A DNA stretch of 64,000 nucleotides from Odobenus rosmarus divergens (taxonomy: Eukaryota > Chordata > Mammalia > Carnivora > Odobenidae): assembly GCF_000321225.1 (NCBI RefSeq), contig NW_004450459.1:1136471-1200470 (forward strand), given 5' to 3'. The position numbers and the translations under genes were made by a program. Below are positions 10,451 to 22,199 of this stretch, one piece after another. The notes under the pieces are model-generated. The model was not told the DNA's origin. It saw only the letters and a list, made by a program, of their open reading frames with translations, and made no database searches. Each line of letters starts with the position of its first letter. Position 1 is the first letter of the stretch.

Positions 10451-11449
10451 CACTTTGATACACAATGGCGGCCCTCTGGAATCTGCCCGTTTCAATGGGA
10501 GTAGTGCCATTACACCGTATTTGATTATTCATCAATGAGACAGGTAGAACACTTTTTCCTGATATTTAAACCTATTTTTAAAATAGTAAAACACACAGAG
10601 ATACTATGGAATAGAGTGAAAAGTGTGCAGGGATTCTTAAGATAAAACGGGTTTAAGTGGTGATAGCTTCTCTCCGCGCCCCCCCCAGCCCCAATAGTTT
10701 ATGGTTCTATCTCCCTAGAAGTGGAAAACTTTGAGAAGTACTCCTTTAGATGGACTCTGTGTGTGTTCTCTCTTATCTCCTTTCACTCTTCTGTATTTTC
10801 TTGTATATGGGGTTTGACTTTTCCCCTCTTTTTAGCTAGAGTGGTCTCAGTAGTTCCTGTCAGCGGAACTCAGAAGGAGAGAGAAGGCGATGTTGCTTTA
10901 AGGGAGGGTCAGCACTCCAATCCTTCCCTTGAGGGGACTGTCTTCACAGTGAAGGAGTTAAGGTGAAATTGCGATGTGTCACAGGGTCCAGCACCTGTTA
11001 TTTTACAACAGGACAGTATGAGAACAGTGAAACATCATCACCGAGTTGCCTCAGTGGGTAGCAATGCCTGCAATTTTTGAAGGCAAACACCCCCCCCCCC
11101 GCCCCATCCAATCTGAACGCTCCAGCGCTGTTTTTGTAGTAATTCATGTTAGGCTCAATCAGTGTTGTCTGGATTTTTTCCCCCTGAAGATGGTGATGAC
11201 AGAAATGTCTTGAAATACTTTTGACATTTCCTCAGTCATCCATTTACAGAAGAAACGTCTGTGCAAATATTTAAATTAACCCCCGTCCTTGGAGCAAATT
11301 TGCCTTCAGATTAATCTACCCTAGGGTATAGGCTGGGAACGGTCTAAAGGTGGAAAAGTTTAAGGGTGTGGGAAGGATTGTGGTGCCGGGGAGCTTTAAC
11401 CAACGGATTCTTTTTTTTCACCGAACCCAAGCGTTTCTCTGGGCCTGGG
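10451..11449. other. Flank upstream of the CpG island; C-runs
   Basis: No nameable repeats. Two C homopolymers occur, eight C at about 10679-10686 and eleven C at 11090-11100. Being repeat-free and directly 5' of a CpG island, the stretch may hold proximal regulatory sequence, but I see no specific site I would defend. Confidence 0.4.
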
Positions 11450-11959
11450 AAGTTTTGGCTCCGGAGTGTCAGGGACCGGGTGGTGGGAGAGTGGGGGCGG
11501 TGGGAGAGTGGGGGCGGGCGGCGGGCAGGCACACACAATCCTGTTTACTGACCAGCCTGAACATCGGCCCAGGACAGGGGCTGGGCAGCGCCTCCGGGGA
11601 GGCCGCCGGGCTGCTGCTTCCTTCTCACCAGCTCTCGCACAGCGCTCGGAGCGGCTGCGCTCCAGGCTCCCAGCGCCCGGGCCCTGCGGGGCCAGCCCTG
11701 GAGAACTGCGGCCGGCCCACCTCCGCGGGCCCCGGGCGGGCGGGGGCGCTGCTGTGGCTCTTAGGCCCGGGGACGCCCGGGCAGGGTCTCCACGGCGATT
11801 ATCTCTGGACACCAGGGCTTCCCACGGGGGCCGGGCGGGGGGTGAGCCCAGGCGGTGGAGCCCCGCGCGTCGGAGGCTCCGCGAACCCGGCCCGAGGCTC
11901 TCCCGGCGGCGCGGTGAAAGGTGCCGGCGGGGCGGGCGCGCAGCGGGAGCGTTCGCCAC

Positions 11960-12263
11960 CCGCGGTGCCACTCCGCCCTGGGCCGCTCGCGGGAGCCGGG
12001 GGCGGGGAGCCGGGAGCACCGCCCCGCCAGCGCGCCCCGCCCGTGGGAGAGGAGGGGCTGCGGCGCGGTGGACCACTGGAGGCGCAGCGCCGCCGCCGCC
12101 GCCGCCGCCGCCGCTGTCCGTGCTGGAGTCCGTGGCTCCGCGCAGGCGGCGCCCGCGCCTCCGCTCCCCGGCCAGCCCGCGCGCCCGTCTGCCCGCCCGC
12201 CCGCCAGGGCCGCCTCCCGCCGCTGCCGCCGCAGAATCGGCGGCGCCGCTGCTCGCCTTCCAG
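11960..12263 (+). other. Putative non-coding first exon (5' UTR), start uncertain
   Basis: The segment ends at CTTCCAG|GTAGGTGT, a strong match to the donor consensus, with GT at 12264-12265. There is no ATG between about 11460 and 12458, so an exon ending here would be entirely 5' untranslated. The start site is not visible, and the left boundary given is only a placeholder inside the CpG island. A second possible donor, GCG|GTGAGAG, has its GT at 12686-12687. I cannot identify the gene. It would continue to the right, and I see no supported second exon in this window. Confidence 0.5.
12089..12112. repeat. (GCC)8 trinucleotide repeat
   Basis: Eight uninterrupted GCC units lie inside the predicted 5' untranslated exon. 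GCC/CGG tracts in first exons are often polymorphic and can affect translation or methylation when expanded. At eight units this one is short. Confidence 0.95.
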
Positions 12264-12870
12264 GTAGGTGTCCTAGCGCAGAGGGGACCCCGCGAGCTGG
12301 TACCGCGGTGCCCGCACCGCGGCCCCGGGGCATTGTGCGCGTCCGGAGGGCCGAGGACTCGGAGGGACGCGCGGGTGGGCAGCCGGGCTTTGGGCCCTGG
12401 AGGCGTCGCCGCCCCCTGGGGGTTCCGCTGGCCGGTTAGCCCGGGCGGCGGGGGCGGCGATGCCAGTCCGGCCCCATGGCCAGGGTGGGAGGGGGCGTCT
12501 GGGTCAAGGTCCCCCGCTCGCCACCCTCCCTTCCCCCTTGTTGTCGGGGAATTCCGGCCGCCTGGCTCCCGCGCCCGCATTCCTCCGCGCTGCCCGGCGC
12601 CCCCGCTCCGCCTGGCTGCCGGGGATTGAAGCTGGGGCCGAGAGAAGGACTGATGTAATTGTCAGCGGAGAACCGAACCCGCGCGGTGAGAGCGCCGGCG
12701 CCCGCGCCAGCTCCAGCTAACGCCTACGCCGCACCTCCCAGCGAATCCCGGGAGCCGACAGGAGCGGCTGGGGAAGTTGTGGCATTGGGTTTTATTGTGC
12801 GCGTGCACTGCGGACTGCCCTCGCGGGGCACCCCTGTCCACCCGCTGCTGGCTCCCCTGCAGCCTTTTCC

Positions 12871-14340
12871 TGCAGCTTTGGTCTACACCTCCAGCCAGGG
12901 CCGAGTCAGCCTTCCCTGGTTCAGACCGGGACAGCGTTTGCATTGCAGTCAAGACGTGCTTCCCCTGCATCGAGCCGGGAGCTGCCCGCAGATCGTGTCG
13001 CCGGGGATGCTGGGGGAGGAGGGGAAGGGAGACCTGGGGAGGAAGCCGGGAAGAAGTAATGACACCAGCAGATTTTTTTTTTTAAGCCTCTACTGTTGTG
13101 GGCACATCTGCATGACACCTTTGGAGCTGTTTTTGAAAGTTATGACCAGATACTGATTCTGTGGCAATTCTGTGATATACCTGAACGATAGCTTAAACAT
13201 AGAGACCCAAAGCTGGGGAAGGCATTACATAATGGACATGAGGCAAATGACTCGAAACTAAGTGAACCCACTGGGTTACCAGATTATTTCTTTCTCCCAG
13301 ACGCAAAGTCCTATAGGTTTTTTTTTTCTCCATACGAATTTCCTTTTAAAATAATTGAACTAGTTTTAGCAAATTGTATGTTATATTCACTTGTGATTCT
13401 TTTTCCTAAATAAGAAAACAATTTTTCCATGACATCTTTTCTTAAAAAAAAAAAAAATTGCATGCTAGCGGATAGTTGTATATTACAGAGCTGAATCATA
13501 AATGTAGTCTTTCGTCAAAAGTAAAATTCAAAAATATCCCGTCTTCATATCATTAACTTTGTTTTCCTCCTGGTTGTGTTTTTTCCTCCCTCCTCCACCC
13601 CCATTTGTTTTTTGGAAGCATTTCTACAGTTTTAGGTACTGCAGGCTCACAATGTTGATATTCCTATCCAATGCTACAGCATTGCAGATACAAAGACTAA
13701 TAATAAATGAAACAGAAGACCTCACAGTAACTCAGAGTGAGCAGGGTTCCCAAGGTCGAAGGGAAGCTGCAGTGTAACTCCGCTATAATCACCTATAGAG
13801 AATATGCATAGTCCTCATTGAGTTATAAGGAAGGTCCTGATTGGTGGACTATTATTATTATTCTTTTGCCCCTGGATTTCTTGTGCTTCCCCTAAAAATA
13901 ATTTTTTTCTCAGTGTAGAAACAAAATATTTAAATTCAAATCTTTGCTTTTAGAAAACCTAAAAATCCTGTTTTTGCTCATATTTTCAGTTTTGTTGTTG
14001 ATAATTATACATTCAGTGGATGGTTTCCTTTTGGGATATCTCAGTTTCAAATTACAGTGGTTTATCAGATGTCTCTTGGTATATAGTGTGATGAGATTCT
14101 GCTGAACTTCTACAGGATCTCCTGTTTTCTTGTCTCTAGATTGCTTTAAACTTATGTTAACTTTACTCTGGGAAGAAGGATAAAGTCCTTCTAAGATGAA
14201 ATATTTGTGGTTGGAGATCTGTAGTACCACTGCAGAAATAGAATTAGGTTAATGTATAAGTAGGTAAAAGTTTTATGTGACTTTATTCACGAAACTCTTG
14301 GATTAGGGAGAAGATTTAAATTTCATTAAAATGCCTTGGT
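12871..14340. other. No recognised repeat; start of presumed intron 1
   Basis: Apart from short T and A runs (about 13073-13083, 13319-13328, 13444-13457) nothing is nameable. Composition falls from the CpG island back to AT-rich within the first 300 bp. No acceptor-to-donor exon with a credible frame was found. Confidence 0.4.
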
Positions 14341-14490
14341 TAGGTAGCATTCAGTGATCATTCAATGAATAATTACTTATGAGCATCCATCTGTTCAAGA
14401 CACTGGTCTAGGTACTGTGGGAACTACAAATAATAAAAAGATGTCTCTGCCTTCAAGAGTTTGTAGTCTAGTTTGGGGGGTAAGTCATGA
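14341..14490 (-). mobile_element. L2 LINE 3' fragment (antisense)
   Basis: Reversed L2 end: TTCAATGAATAATTACTTATGAGC, then GACACTGGTCTAGGTACTGT, then CTGCCTTCAAGAGTTTGTAG and a following TCTAGTTTGGGG segment. This matches the reverse of the L2 terminal region. It is old and diverged. Confidence 0.65.
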
Positions 14491-14559
14491 ATTCTCAAAA
14501 GAGTGTTTTTTTTTAACTGCAAAGGTTAAGTAATGATTATAATACTTTTTTAAAGTTCG

Positions 14560-14935
14560 TTTTTAATCTTACAAAAAAGGTCTCATGCTACCCACTGACT
14601 TCTGGGAATTTTTTTCTTCTCAACATTATGTCACCGTGATTGATCCATGTTGTATATAACTGTGGTTCACTGACTTTCATTGCTGTGCATGATTCCATTA
14701 TGTATGTGTAGCAATATGTTTCCCAGTTCTGCCAATGGCTTTTTTTTTTTTCCCACTTGAAAAAAGTTTGCAGAGTGCTGCTCTGGTCATTCATGCTTCC
14801 TGGGGCACATGTGCAAGTGTTTCTCTTGGGGAAATACCAAGGTACAGAACTGTTGATTTGTAAGATGTGTGAGTATTCAGTTTACTAGATATTGGCAAAT
14901 TATTTCCCAAAATTGTTGTGCTGATTTACACAAGC
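14560..14935 (-). mobile_element. L1 fragment (antisense, 3' region)
   Basis: The reversed L1 ORF2/3' UTR junction region is recognisable through TGATTGATCCATGTTG, TTTCATTGCTGTGCATGATT, GGGGCACATGTGCAAGTGTT and TACTAGATATTGGCAAATTA. It is an old L1M-type copy, truncated on both sides. Confidence 0.7.
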
Positions 14936-16034
14936 CAGGGAAATAAGCAAACACAAATCGTCAAATACAAACAAGCATTTACATAGGTGTGTGTGTTGAA
15001 ATACATTTTTTTTTAAAGCAAGGGAATTAACTTAAAATCTAGGACAGCAATTGTCTTCTGAGAGGACCAGGGGGATGGCATGGGGAGGAACACATAGGTG
15101 GATATAAGTTATTGGTAATAACTTAGTAGGTAGAGTAAGTTCATAGGTGATCATCATATTTAAAAAAAGAAAGAAAGGAAGGAAGGAAGAAAGAAAGAGG
15201 GTCACCTGCATGTATCAGTAATAATTTAAAATTCTAAGAAAAAGAAAATAAGGACAATATAGAGTTATCATAAGGCAGACAAGGCTCCTGTACCAAAAGG
15301 CCCACCAGATGTCAGTTGAGGAATGAGGAAGCAGTGCCTGTGTGTAGGCATGTGTTGTGTAGAGTTCATGGCGGAGGCTTATGGGAACGATGAGCAGGAA
15401 GTGGCCTTGCTGAGAAGAGGAACCTCAGCCATCTTGGACAGAGGAAATGAACAGAAGTGGAAGAAGCCATGGGAAATTTTCCAACAATGAACCACTCAAA
15501 GAGTTTATTAAAAAGTCTAGAGAACTGATAGATTGGGGGTGGGAAGGGGGAGAGATTCAAGGCAGGATCCCTGGTTTGGAGGTTACTGATTGAGATGAGA
15601 GTTCTCCATCTGGAGAGAACTAAAAAGAAGGAATGGATTTTAAAAGACGCTGGGAGAAGAATCCAAGGCTTAAGATCCTAAGTAGGAAAAGGAGGAAGGA
15701 GTCAAAGATGTTTCACTTTAATGAAAAGAAATAGAGAAGTTGTAGTAGGAGCTTTTAGTGTGATTTAGACATGTCAAGTTTGGGGTAATAGATATTCAAG
15801 CTGATATCTGAAGATAAGAACTTGGAGCTGGTGGGCAATTAGGACACTCACAGTGAAAACTGATTTTCTAAAGATGTATCTGGTGCACGTGGAAGAGTAT
15901 CTGAGAGGGAAGAGTACATAAAATGCATTTGTGTAATTTTTGATTTACTTGTGTAAAGGAGGTAAATGATCAGTGGGCTACGGTGTGAAGAAGCTGTTTT
16001 GGATCGACAGGAAGCAGGTTCAGGAAATTGAAAG
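14936..16034. other. Mostly unassigned; possible L2-related stretch
   Basis: A GAAA/GGAA low-complexity patch lies at 15165-15198. The part from about 15560 to 15900 has the flavour of reversed L2-family sequence (for example CATGTCAAGTTTGGGG), but I could not anchor it firmly. Confidence 0.3.
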
Positions 16035-16190
16035 TGTGTTGGCATCACAGTCAGAAGAATTGGAATCCAATTTTTCTTGACAGTTTACTAGTTGTGTGTA
16101 ATTTGGGGAAACAGACCACTCTAATCCTCAGTTATGGCACATCTAAAATGAAGATACTAATAGCCATTTCCCATGGGTTCAGGGAACAAG
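16035..16190 (+). mobile_element. MIR SINE fragment
   Basis: Sense MIR-like order: AATTGGAATCC, CTAGTTGTGTGTAATTTGGG, TCCTCAGTTATGGCAC and AAAATGAAGATACTAATAG. Diverged. Confidence 0.5.
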
Positions 16191-17195
16191 ATGTAATTGA
16201 GGGACTGGAGCCTTGAGGGCTGATGTTTGCTTTCATACTGTGTCCCGTCTAATGTTGCAAAGTAATGGCACATGCATTTATATTCTCTGATGTATACTCC
16301 CTTGAAAAAGATAAAGGATTTCAACCCTTGAAGTTCTCTTCATTATAATAAAGAGTTGCTTATGCTCTCCTGTGGGGACAGGTAGGGATTTTTATTTCTA
16401 GGGCTATTCTGGAATAATATATAGTGTCATTTTGATTGAATACCACTGTAGCTGGCATTCTAATTTGTAAATATTATGATAGGTATTCAGCATTTGCTCA
16501 TCCTATTTTAAAATTCCTTTTCTGATTTTACTTATATTTCTTGAGTTCTCATCCTTTCTAATGTTCTCTTCTCACTGATTTCGCACCAGCTGATATAATG
16601 ATTAGTGGCTGTATAGTTTTCTCCAAGGCAATCTAATCTTCAGTTGCTTTTCCTTGGCATAGTGATTTGGAGAACATCTTGACATCTTGCTGGTAGTTCC
16701 AACAGCAGTTGAATGGAAATGTGGCAATATTTTAAAGAAAAAAAAGAAAAAGAGAAAGACAGACCTCCCGAAGGAAAAAGTTTGTTGTTTACCATTAGAG
16801 TCAGAAGTTATCAAAAAGCTCCTAAGAGAGTAAAAGACTCTCTCCATAAGCCTCTGTTATTCAGGGATGATTAGTCGTATTTCTTGCTTCAGCTACACAT
16901 TCCCTACAGCCCCTAAATAGATATAAATATTTAATGATTTGAAGTCCAGACTGGACTCAGTAGCTTTGGTCAAAACAATGAGCTAAAATTAATTTTAGGG
17001 ATAACTGACATGATATTCATCTCACTTAGTGAAATTGGTAGTCTGCTCTTCTGGCGTGGTTCTGAGTTTCCGTGAAGTTTGGAGGCAGTTCTGCATCTAT
17101 ATGTTCAATTACCAAACCCCAGGCTGATCATTTTCACAGAGAGGTGACCAGAGTCTGTGGGTCTCGTGTGAATTTGACATGGGCCATCAAGTGCC
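16191..17195. other. No recognised feature
   Basis: No nameable repeat or exon. A short A-rich run with GAAA units lies at about 16734-16760. Confidence 0.35.
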
Positions 17196-17300
17196 TTTCT
17201 TCTTCATTCAGCCCATCTTTATTGAGCACCTACTATGTACCACACACCATATTAAGTGCTGGGTCATAAACCTGTCTGCCCTCAGGGTCTACCCATGATA
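17196..17300 (-). mobile_element. L2 LINE 3' fragment (antisense)
   Basis: CCCATCTTTATTGAGCACCT followed by ACTATGTACCA and AAGTGCTGGGTCATAAACCT is the reverse complement of the L2 3' terminus. Short and diverged. Confidence 0.6.
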
Positions 17301-17837
17301 GAATCTACCGAAAACAAATTACTATTGAATATGTATGCATGTGTGGGGGGTGGATCTGGCTTTGGTTTTGGAATTTGCATGGAGTATCTATTTTTTCTTT
17401 TGTTCCTTAAACTTTTCCCAGATTTATGTTTAGACCTCCTTGAATTGAGAGTGCTATGGGGAAAAAAAAATGTGGTCCCTGCAAAGAACAGTTACTTTAA
17501 ATGTACTTCTGTTTTATTGACTTTTTAAAGCAGACGGCTTTAAACTCATGGTAAGTCCTTTTGTCATGAAGACATTTCAGTGTTGTCAAATAGGAGAAAG
17601 ACAGAGGTCAGGGAAGGGAGAGCTGGGTGGGTGAAGTCAGATTGGTGAGAATGGAATGTGTCTTAGCGCTGAATTGATTTTTAAAGGGAAAAATAGAAAA
17701 TAGACAAAGATTAATGGTTATTAAAAGATCCAGCTGTATTACAGTGAATTGACTATATTGAATCATGATGGTCTCAAGTTGAGGTTCCTGGTGGGTTACA
17801 TGAACCTTCTCTTTGTGTTCACTTAGTTTGTGTAGTA
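17301..17837. other. No recognised feature
   Basis: Nothing nameable was seen here. Confidence 0.35.
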
Positions 17838-17848
17838 GTATAGTTTTT

Positions 17849-17981
17849 TAAATCAGTTCTTTTTTTTTTTTTTGAAAGTTTATCTTTTTTAGTAATCTCT
17901 ACCCCCAATGTGGTGCTCGATCTCACAACCCTGAGACCAAGAGTCACATGCTTTTCTGACCGAGCCAGCCAGGTGCCCTTG
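17849..17981 (-). mobile_element. CAN SINE (SINEC), short older form
   Basis: An antisense copy lacking most of the GA-rich middle. The head, GACCGAGCCAGCCAGGTGCCC, is diverged and the body carries the older GATCTCACAACCCTGAGACC variant. The duplication GTATAGTTTTT at 17838-17848 and 17982-17992 fixes its ends. Confidence 0.9.
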
Positions 17982-17992
17982 GTATAGTTTTT

Positions 17993-18609
17993 ATATTAAA
18001 GTAAATCATAATGTAAAAGTTGAATGTCTTTAAATTGTAAGGATTACCTTAATTATAGGAAGCAGAAAAGTCCAGTGACTCTTTCTGCTACTGGTTTGGC
18101 AGTTTACTTGAAAGTAAACCTACCGTGTGTGAGGATATTCCATCCAGCAAGACCAGTGTCTCAAAATCTATAGTGAGCTGTCAAACAGCAGAGCTAGAAA
18201 GGAGGCCAAAGCAGGTAGCTTATTATCCAGCACTGTGTAAGGGATAACTGGGTTAGAGGGAGTGTTAAGTATGTAACTTAACTCTTAAACTTCAAATAAG
18301 TTTGAATAAGTAAATATGTAAACAAGTTTAAGTAAAAGTAAGATTAAGTAGGTAAATAACATTTAAATAAGATATTGGCAGATTGTCATTTGAATCCGTT
18401 TCTCCAGTGTTGACGCTGAGTACAAAGAATTCATGATTAATACACTAAAAATTATCTTCTCCTTTAGAGATGATGGATTATGTTTTTCTCTGCTCCAGAA
18501 AATCTATATATCAATTCACATATATAAAATATATGCAGAAAATACTCAGGCACTAGAAATACTCATCTTTGCTTGATGGCTGGTGCTTGGATGACCTTTA
18601 TATTAGATT
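17993..18609. other. No recognised feature
   Basis: AT-rich and repeat-poor, with repeated AAGTAA/AAATAAG words around 18290-18370 that do not form a regular array. Confidence 0.35.
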
Positions 18610-18960
18610 AGTAAGATGTTAGAGCTGAAGGAAGTTTAAAAAATCATCTATTCCAGGGCGCCTGGGTGGCTCAGTTGGTTAAGCAACTGCCTTCGGCTCG
18701 GGTCATGATCCTGGAGTCCTGGGATCGAGTCCCACATCGGGCTCCCTGCTCAGCGGGGAGTCTGCTTCTCCCTCTGACCCTCCTCCCTCTCATCCTCTCT
18801 GTCTCTCATTCTCTGTCTCACAAATAAATTAAAAAATCTTAAAAAAAAAATTTAAAAAATCATCTATTCCAAACTCTCCCATTTTCCAGCTGGGTAACCT
18901 GAGGCCTAGAGACTTGCCTAGTGAGGTGCAAGCCCCATGTACAAATATAGCTAGAAGATA
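18610..18960 (-). mobile_element. MIR-family SINE (antisense), split by a CAN SINE
   Basis: The flanks of the CAN SINE read together as an old SINE: AGAGCTGAAGGAAG and ATCATCTATTCCA on the left, CTCCCATTTTCCAGCTGGGT and CTGAGGCCTAGAGACTTGCC on the right. This resembles reversed MIR/MIR3-like sequence. The exact family is uncertain. Confidence 0.45.
18656..18850 (+). mobile_element. CAN SINE (SINEC), recent, with perfect 21 bp TSD
   Basis: A complete sense copy with the GGCGCCTGGGTGGCTCAG head. The 21 bp direct repeat is identical at 18635-18655 and 18851-18871 (core AATCATCTATTCCA). Together with the intact head this points to a young insertion into an old MIR-like element. Confidence 0.98.
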
Positions 18961-20329
18961 ATGTGCCAAATAACTTACTTCTGTTGGGGGGTAGCAGGAA
19001 ATAATGCTCTTTCCTAAATTTTGAGTAAGTGAATGAGAGAATGAACTAATATCAATCTCTGCAGTGGAATTTTAACCTTCTTTTCTATCATTCTCGAGTG
19101 GCCAGTGTAGAAAGTGAAATCATACGTGTGTGTGTGTGTGTGTGTGTGAGTGTAATTTTCTTGGGTTTTTAGAGAAAAGACTTTGTTCTGAGGGTATGAT
19201 GAAAGGAATGACACTACAAATATCATTATTTAAAATTTTTTGCTGTTTCCTTTTTTATCCCCACAACTTTGTCTTTTAACTCCATGGGCAGGGAAGGATA
19301 GAGAAAAATTATATTATCCTGGGCTAGATACTTTTCTATCTCTTTTTCCTTTGGCATTCTCTTTCCATATGCTAATATAAGAGAAAATCAAAGTGTAGAG
19401 GGAATTGAGTCAGGAATAGAACATTAACTTCTACTTTTTTATCTTGCGTCAAATTGAGGCAATTCTCACCATAGCTCTTGGGAAGACCTATCCACCTTTT
19501 GCAAAGAGCATGGAAGTAGAAGGGAGAACAACAGCAGTATATTTTTAGAATCTTTTTTTCAAAAGTCAAACCTAAAATAAACCTGGCCTCAATTTTTAGC
19601 AATAGCTTTATTTCACATCTCCTATCAGTGCCTAAGTTTTATCCTAATTTGAAGAAGTTTTTAATTTTTTTAATACATAATGCAGTGTTGCTATAAGTAA
19701 CACACTATGATCAATTACTAAAGTTTAAAGAATAAAGTATCTAAAAGAACATTAAAATTAAAAAATTGTTTCATGTCATTTCTGGAGATAAAGTCTGATT
19801 TTTATTTTAAATTAAGATAACATTTTTGCTTTCTGTTTATCTGTCGCAGCTAGACAATCTTTTGCATATTCGCACCCCATCAGGCAACAATCTGAGCAGT
19901 TTTTGTTGTATAATTTTCCTAGAATAGAAAAAGTAGCACAGTTTGAATGGCATGTTGATTATGAAAAGACATTAATGAAATTCTTTTTGATCTCCTCTGA
20001 TCTCAATAAACTTCAAATCAAAGTAAGAACTATAAAAAGAGTGTGATCTCCAAGGTAGGCCAAGCAAATGTAGGGTTCACATGAAACTCCATGAAGAAAG
20101 TAAAGGAGGAGCGTGCAAAATCTGCAAGAACTCGGGGTAGTGGAAGAGGAAGGTCAAGGAAGGAAGGAAGTAGAGGGCTATTCTATCCCAGTTTGTCTTC
20201 CAGTCTCATTTCAATCCCATCTGATGGAGGTCAGATATGAGGTAGGATATCTGTCTCTACACTTAAAAAAAAAAAAATAAAAGCTTTTAAATATTTTGAA
20301 GAACATAGAATGAGTAAGATAAAAGAGTG
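18961..20329. other. Unassigned; contains a TG microsatellite
   Basis: A (GT)n run of about 12 units lies at 19125-19148. The remainder is AT-rich with no nameable repeat or exon. Confidence 0.4.
19125..19148. repeat. (GT)n microsatellite
   Basis: About twelve GT units, uninterrupted, ending in GTGAGTGT. Likely polymorphic in length. Confidence 0.95.
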
Positions 20330-21712
20330 ATAAATTAAACACCATTTAAGGGAAAATATTATCTGTACCGGAGAAGATAAACATTACCACATGAGAAAGA
20401 AACTATACCATGTCACGAACAAGGTTTAACTCCTTAATATCCAAAGAGCTCCTATAGATCACTTAAGAAAAATGACTGTTAATCTAATAGGAAAGGGGGC
20501 AAGGGAATGAACAAACAGTTCACAGAAAAGGAATTACAAATGGCACTTACAAATATGAAATTATGCTCAACTCATGATAAGAGAAATGCAATTTTAAACT
20601 ATTTAAGTAGCCCTTTCCATACTATTAAGTTGGAAAAGATTTTGATGTTTATGCCATCTTATGGTGGCAAGGCTTTGGGGATAACTGACAGGTTCATGCC
20701 TTATTGGTATGGGTACAAAATGGTACAGCATCTATGGATAGCAAAATTAAAAGTTCACCTACCTTCTCACCCCTGGAAATCTAAGAAACTTTTTAATCGA
20801 TCTATTTGTACATCACAAAATTAATTTGTGCAGAGATGTATGTCCATTGAAGCATTATCTGTAGTGGCAAAAGACTCAGGGAAAGCTAAGTATCTATCAG
20901 CATGGGATCGGTTAAATAATTAGGAGCAGAAACAAAACTAGGTAGCTATAAGTACTGTATTTGCTGATATGAAATGATTTCTAAGGTATAATAAGGGAAC
21001 AAATCAAGGTGCAGAGTGGGATATGGCCATTGGTGTTAAATATGAGTTTATAAATACATGTTTATGTGTATAACTATAAAGACTATCTCTGGAAGATGAC
21101 ATAAGAAACTGGTAACAGAGATTGACTCTGGGGAGGAAAACTGGGTGGTTGGGGTGGGGATGGGAAGGACACTTAATTAGGACACTTATTTAGTATACCC
21201 CTTACTACCGTCTGAATTTTTATTTTCATTTTTATTTTTTTGAAGATTTTATTTATTTATTTGACAGAGCAAGAGAGCACAAGCAGGGGGAGCAGCAGAG
21301 GGAGAAATAGCCTCCCTGCCAGGGAGCCCGATGCGGGGCTCGATCCCAGGACCCCGAGGCCATGACCTGAGCCAAAGGCAGACGCTCAACCATCTGAGCC
21401 ACCCAGGTGCCCCTATCTTCTGAATTTTTAAACATGTGAACATATTATCTATTCAAACCAAGATAATTTTAAAAGTTAAGAAGTACAAACTTTAAGTTAT
21501 AAAATATTTAAGTCATGGGGATATAATGTACAGCATAGGGGATATAGTGACCAATATTGTAACAACTTTGTATGGTGACAGGTGTTAACAAGACTAATAA
21601 ATGAGGATCATTTCATAATGTATAAAAATTATCAGATCACTATGATGTACACCTGAAATGAATAGGATATTATATGTCCATTATTTCAATTAAAAAAATT
21701 ACTTAAGGATCA
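20330..21712 (+). mobile_element. L1 fragment (sense) with 3' end, interrupted by a SINE
   Basis: Sense L1-like content: CTTAATATCCAAAGAGCTCC, GGAATTACAAATGGCAC, ATTATCTGTAGTGGCAAAAG, then after the SINE the 3' UTR signature ATGTACAGCATAGGGGATAT, TAACAACTTTGTATGGTGAC, ATGTACACCTGAAATGAATA and TTTCAATTAAAAAAA. It ends at an A-rich tail. The 105-residue frame at 20507-20824 is part of this decayed element. The later CAN SINE occupies 21223-21413. Confidence 0.7.
21223..21413 (-). mobile_element. CAN SINE (SINEC), with 12 bp TSD
   Basis: A complete antisense copy inside an L1. The duplication TCTGAATTTTTA is at 21211-21222 and 21419-21430. The short frames here (minus strand) are typical false ORFs over SINEs. 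Confidence 0.95.
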
Positions 21713-22199
21713 CTGTTACTGATCAAGAATGTTGAGTAGTTGTAACCAAGCAGCTACAACAAGTAGTTGTTATACTTGTAACCAGTAGCCTTCCTTTGCA
21801 ACTTTGGGACTCATTCTGATCTGATGTAAGAACATGGTAGTTACCATAAAGACTCACCCTTCCCCTGACAGGCTAAAGTCCAGAGAAGAGGGAAACCGCC
21901 AGTGGGTGCCCTTTGGGACAGAGTTGCTGGCCTCTGCCCTTTCCACACCCAGGTCTCTCTCTGCCAGCACTTCGGTCTCACCCCCTCTTACCTCATCATT
22001 CCTGAAACCCCACAGCAGTCACTGTCCCCTACAACTCAGAGACTGCTTCTTGTTCCCTGCTCCACCAAGGGTCTGCCTTTGGCTGCCCTTTGGGAATTTT
22101 GTCCTCCCAAGCCGAGCAGAAGCTCCTTTTCAGGCCAGTTTATACTTGCTCAGAGTATTAGAAGTGAATGATCATTCTGACATTCTTTAATCTTACCAT
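21713..22199. other. No recognised feature
   Basis: A moderately GC-rich, pyrimidine-rich stretch at 21840-22160 with overlapping short frames in two phases. No splice-bounded exon or domain is evident. Confidence 0.35.

Larger units (their letters stand above)
11450..12870 (+). promoter_or_regulatory. CpG island promoter
   Basis: GC content and CpG density rise sharply here compared with the AT-rich surroundings, and no transposon is present. Several GC boxes (GGGCGG or CCGCCC) are visible, for example at 11510-11525, 11928-11940, 12000-12010 and 12030-12045. No TATA box is apparent, as is usual for CpG-island promoters with dispersed start sites. Transcription toward the right is inferred from the splice donor at 12264. 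A bidirectional promoter cannot be excluded. Long open frames on both strands here follow from the scarcity of stop codons in GC-rich DNA. Confidence 0.85.

Noticed and set aside
11350..12629. Long open frames (up to about 394 codons) on both strands across the CpG island
   Set aside because: They overlap in several phases on both strands, are Arg/Pro/Gly/Ala-rich and simply reflect the lack of stop codons in GC-rich DNA. The plus-strand exon model has no ATG.
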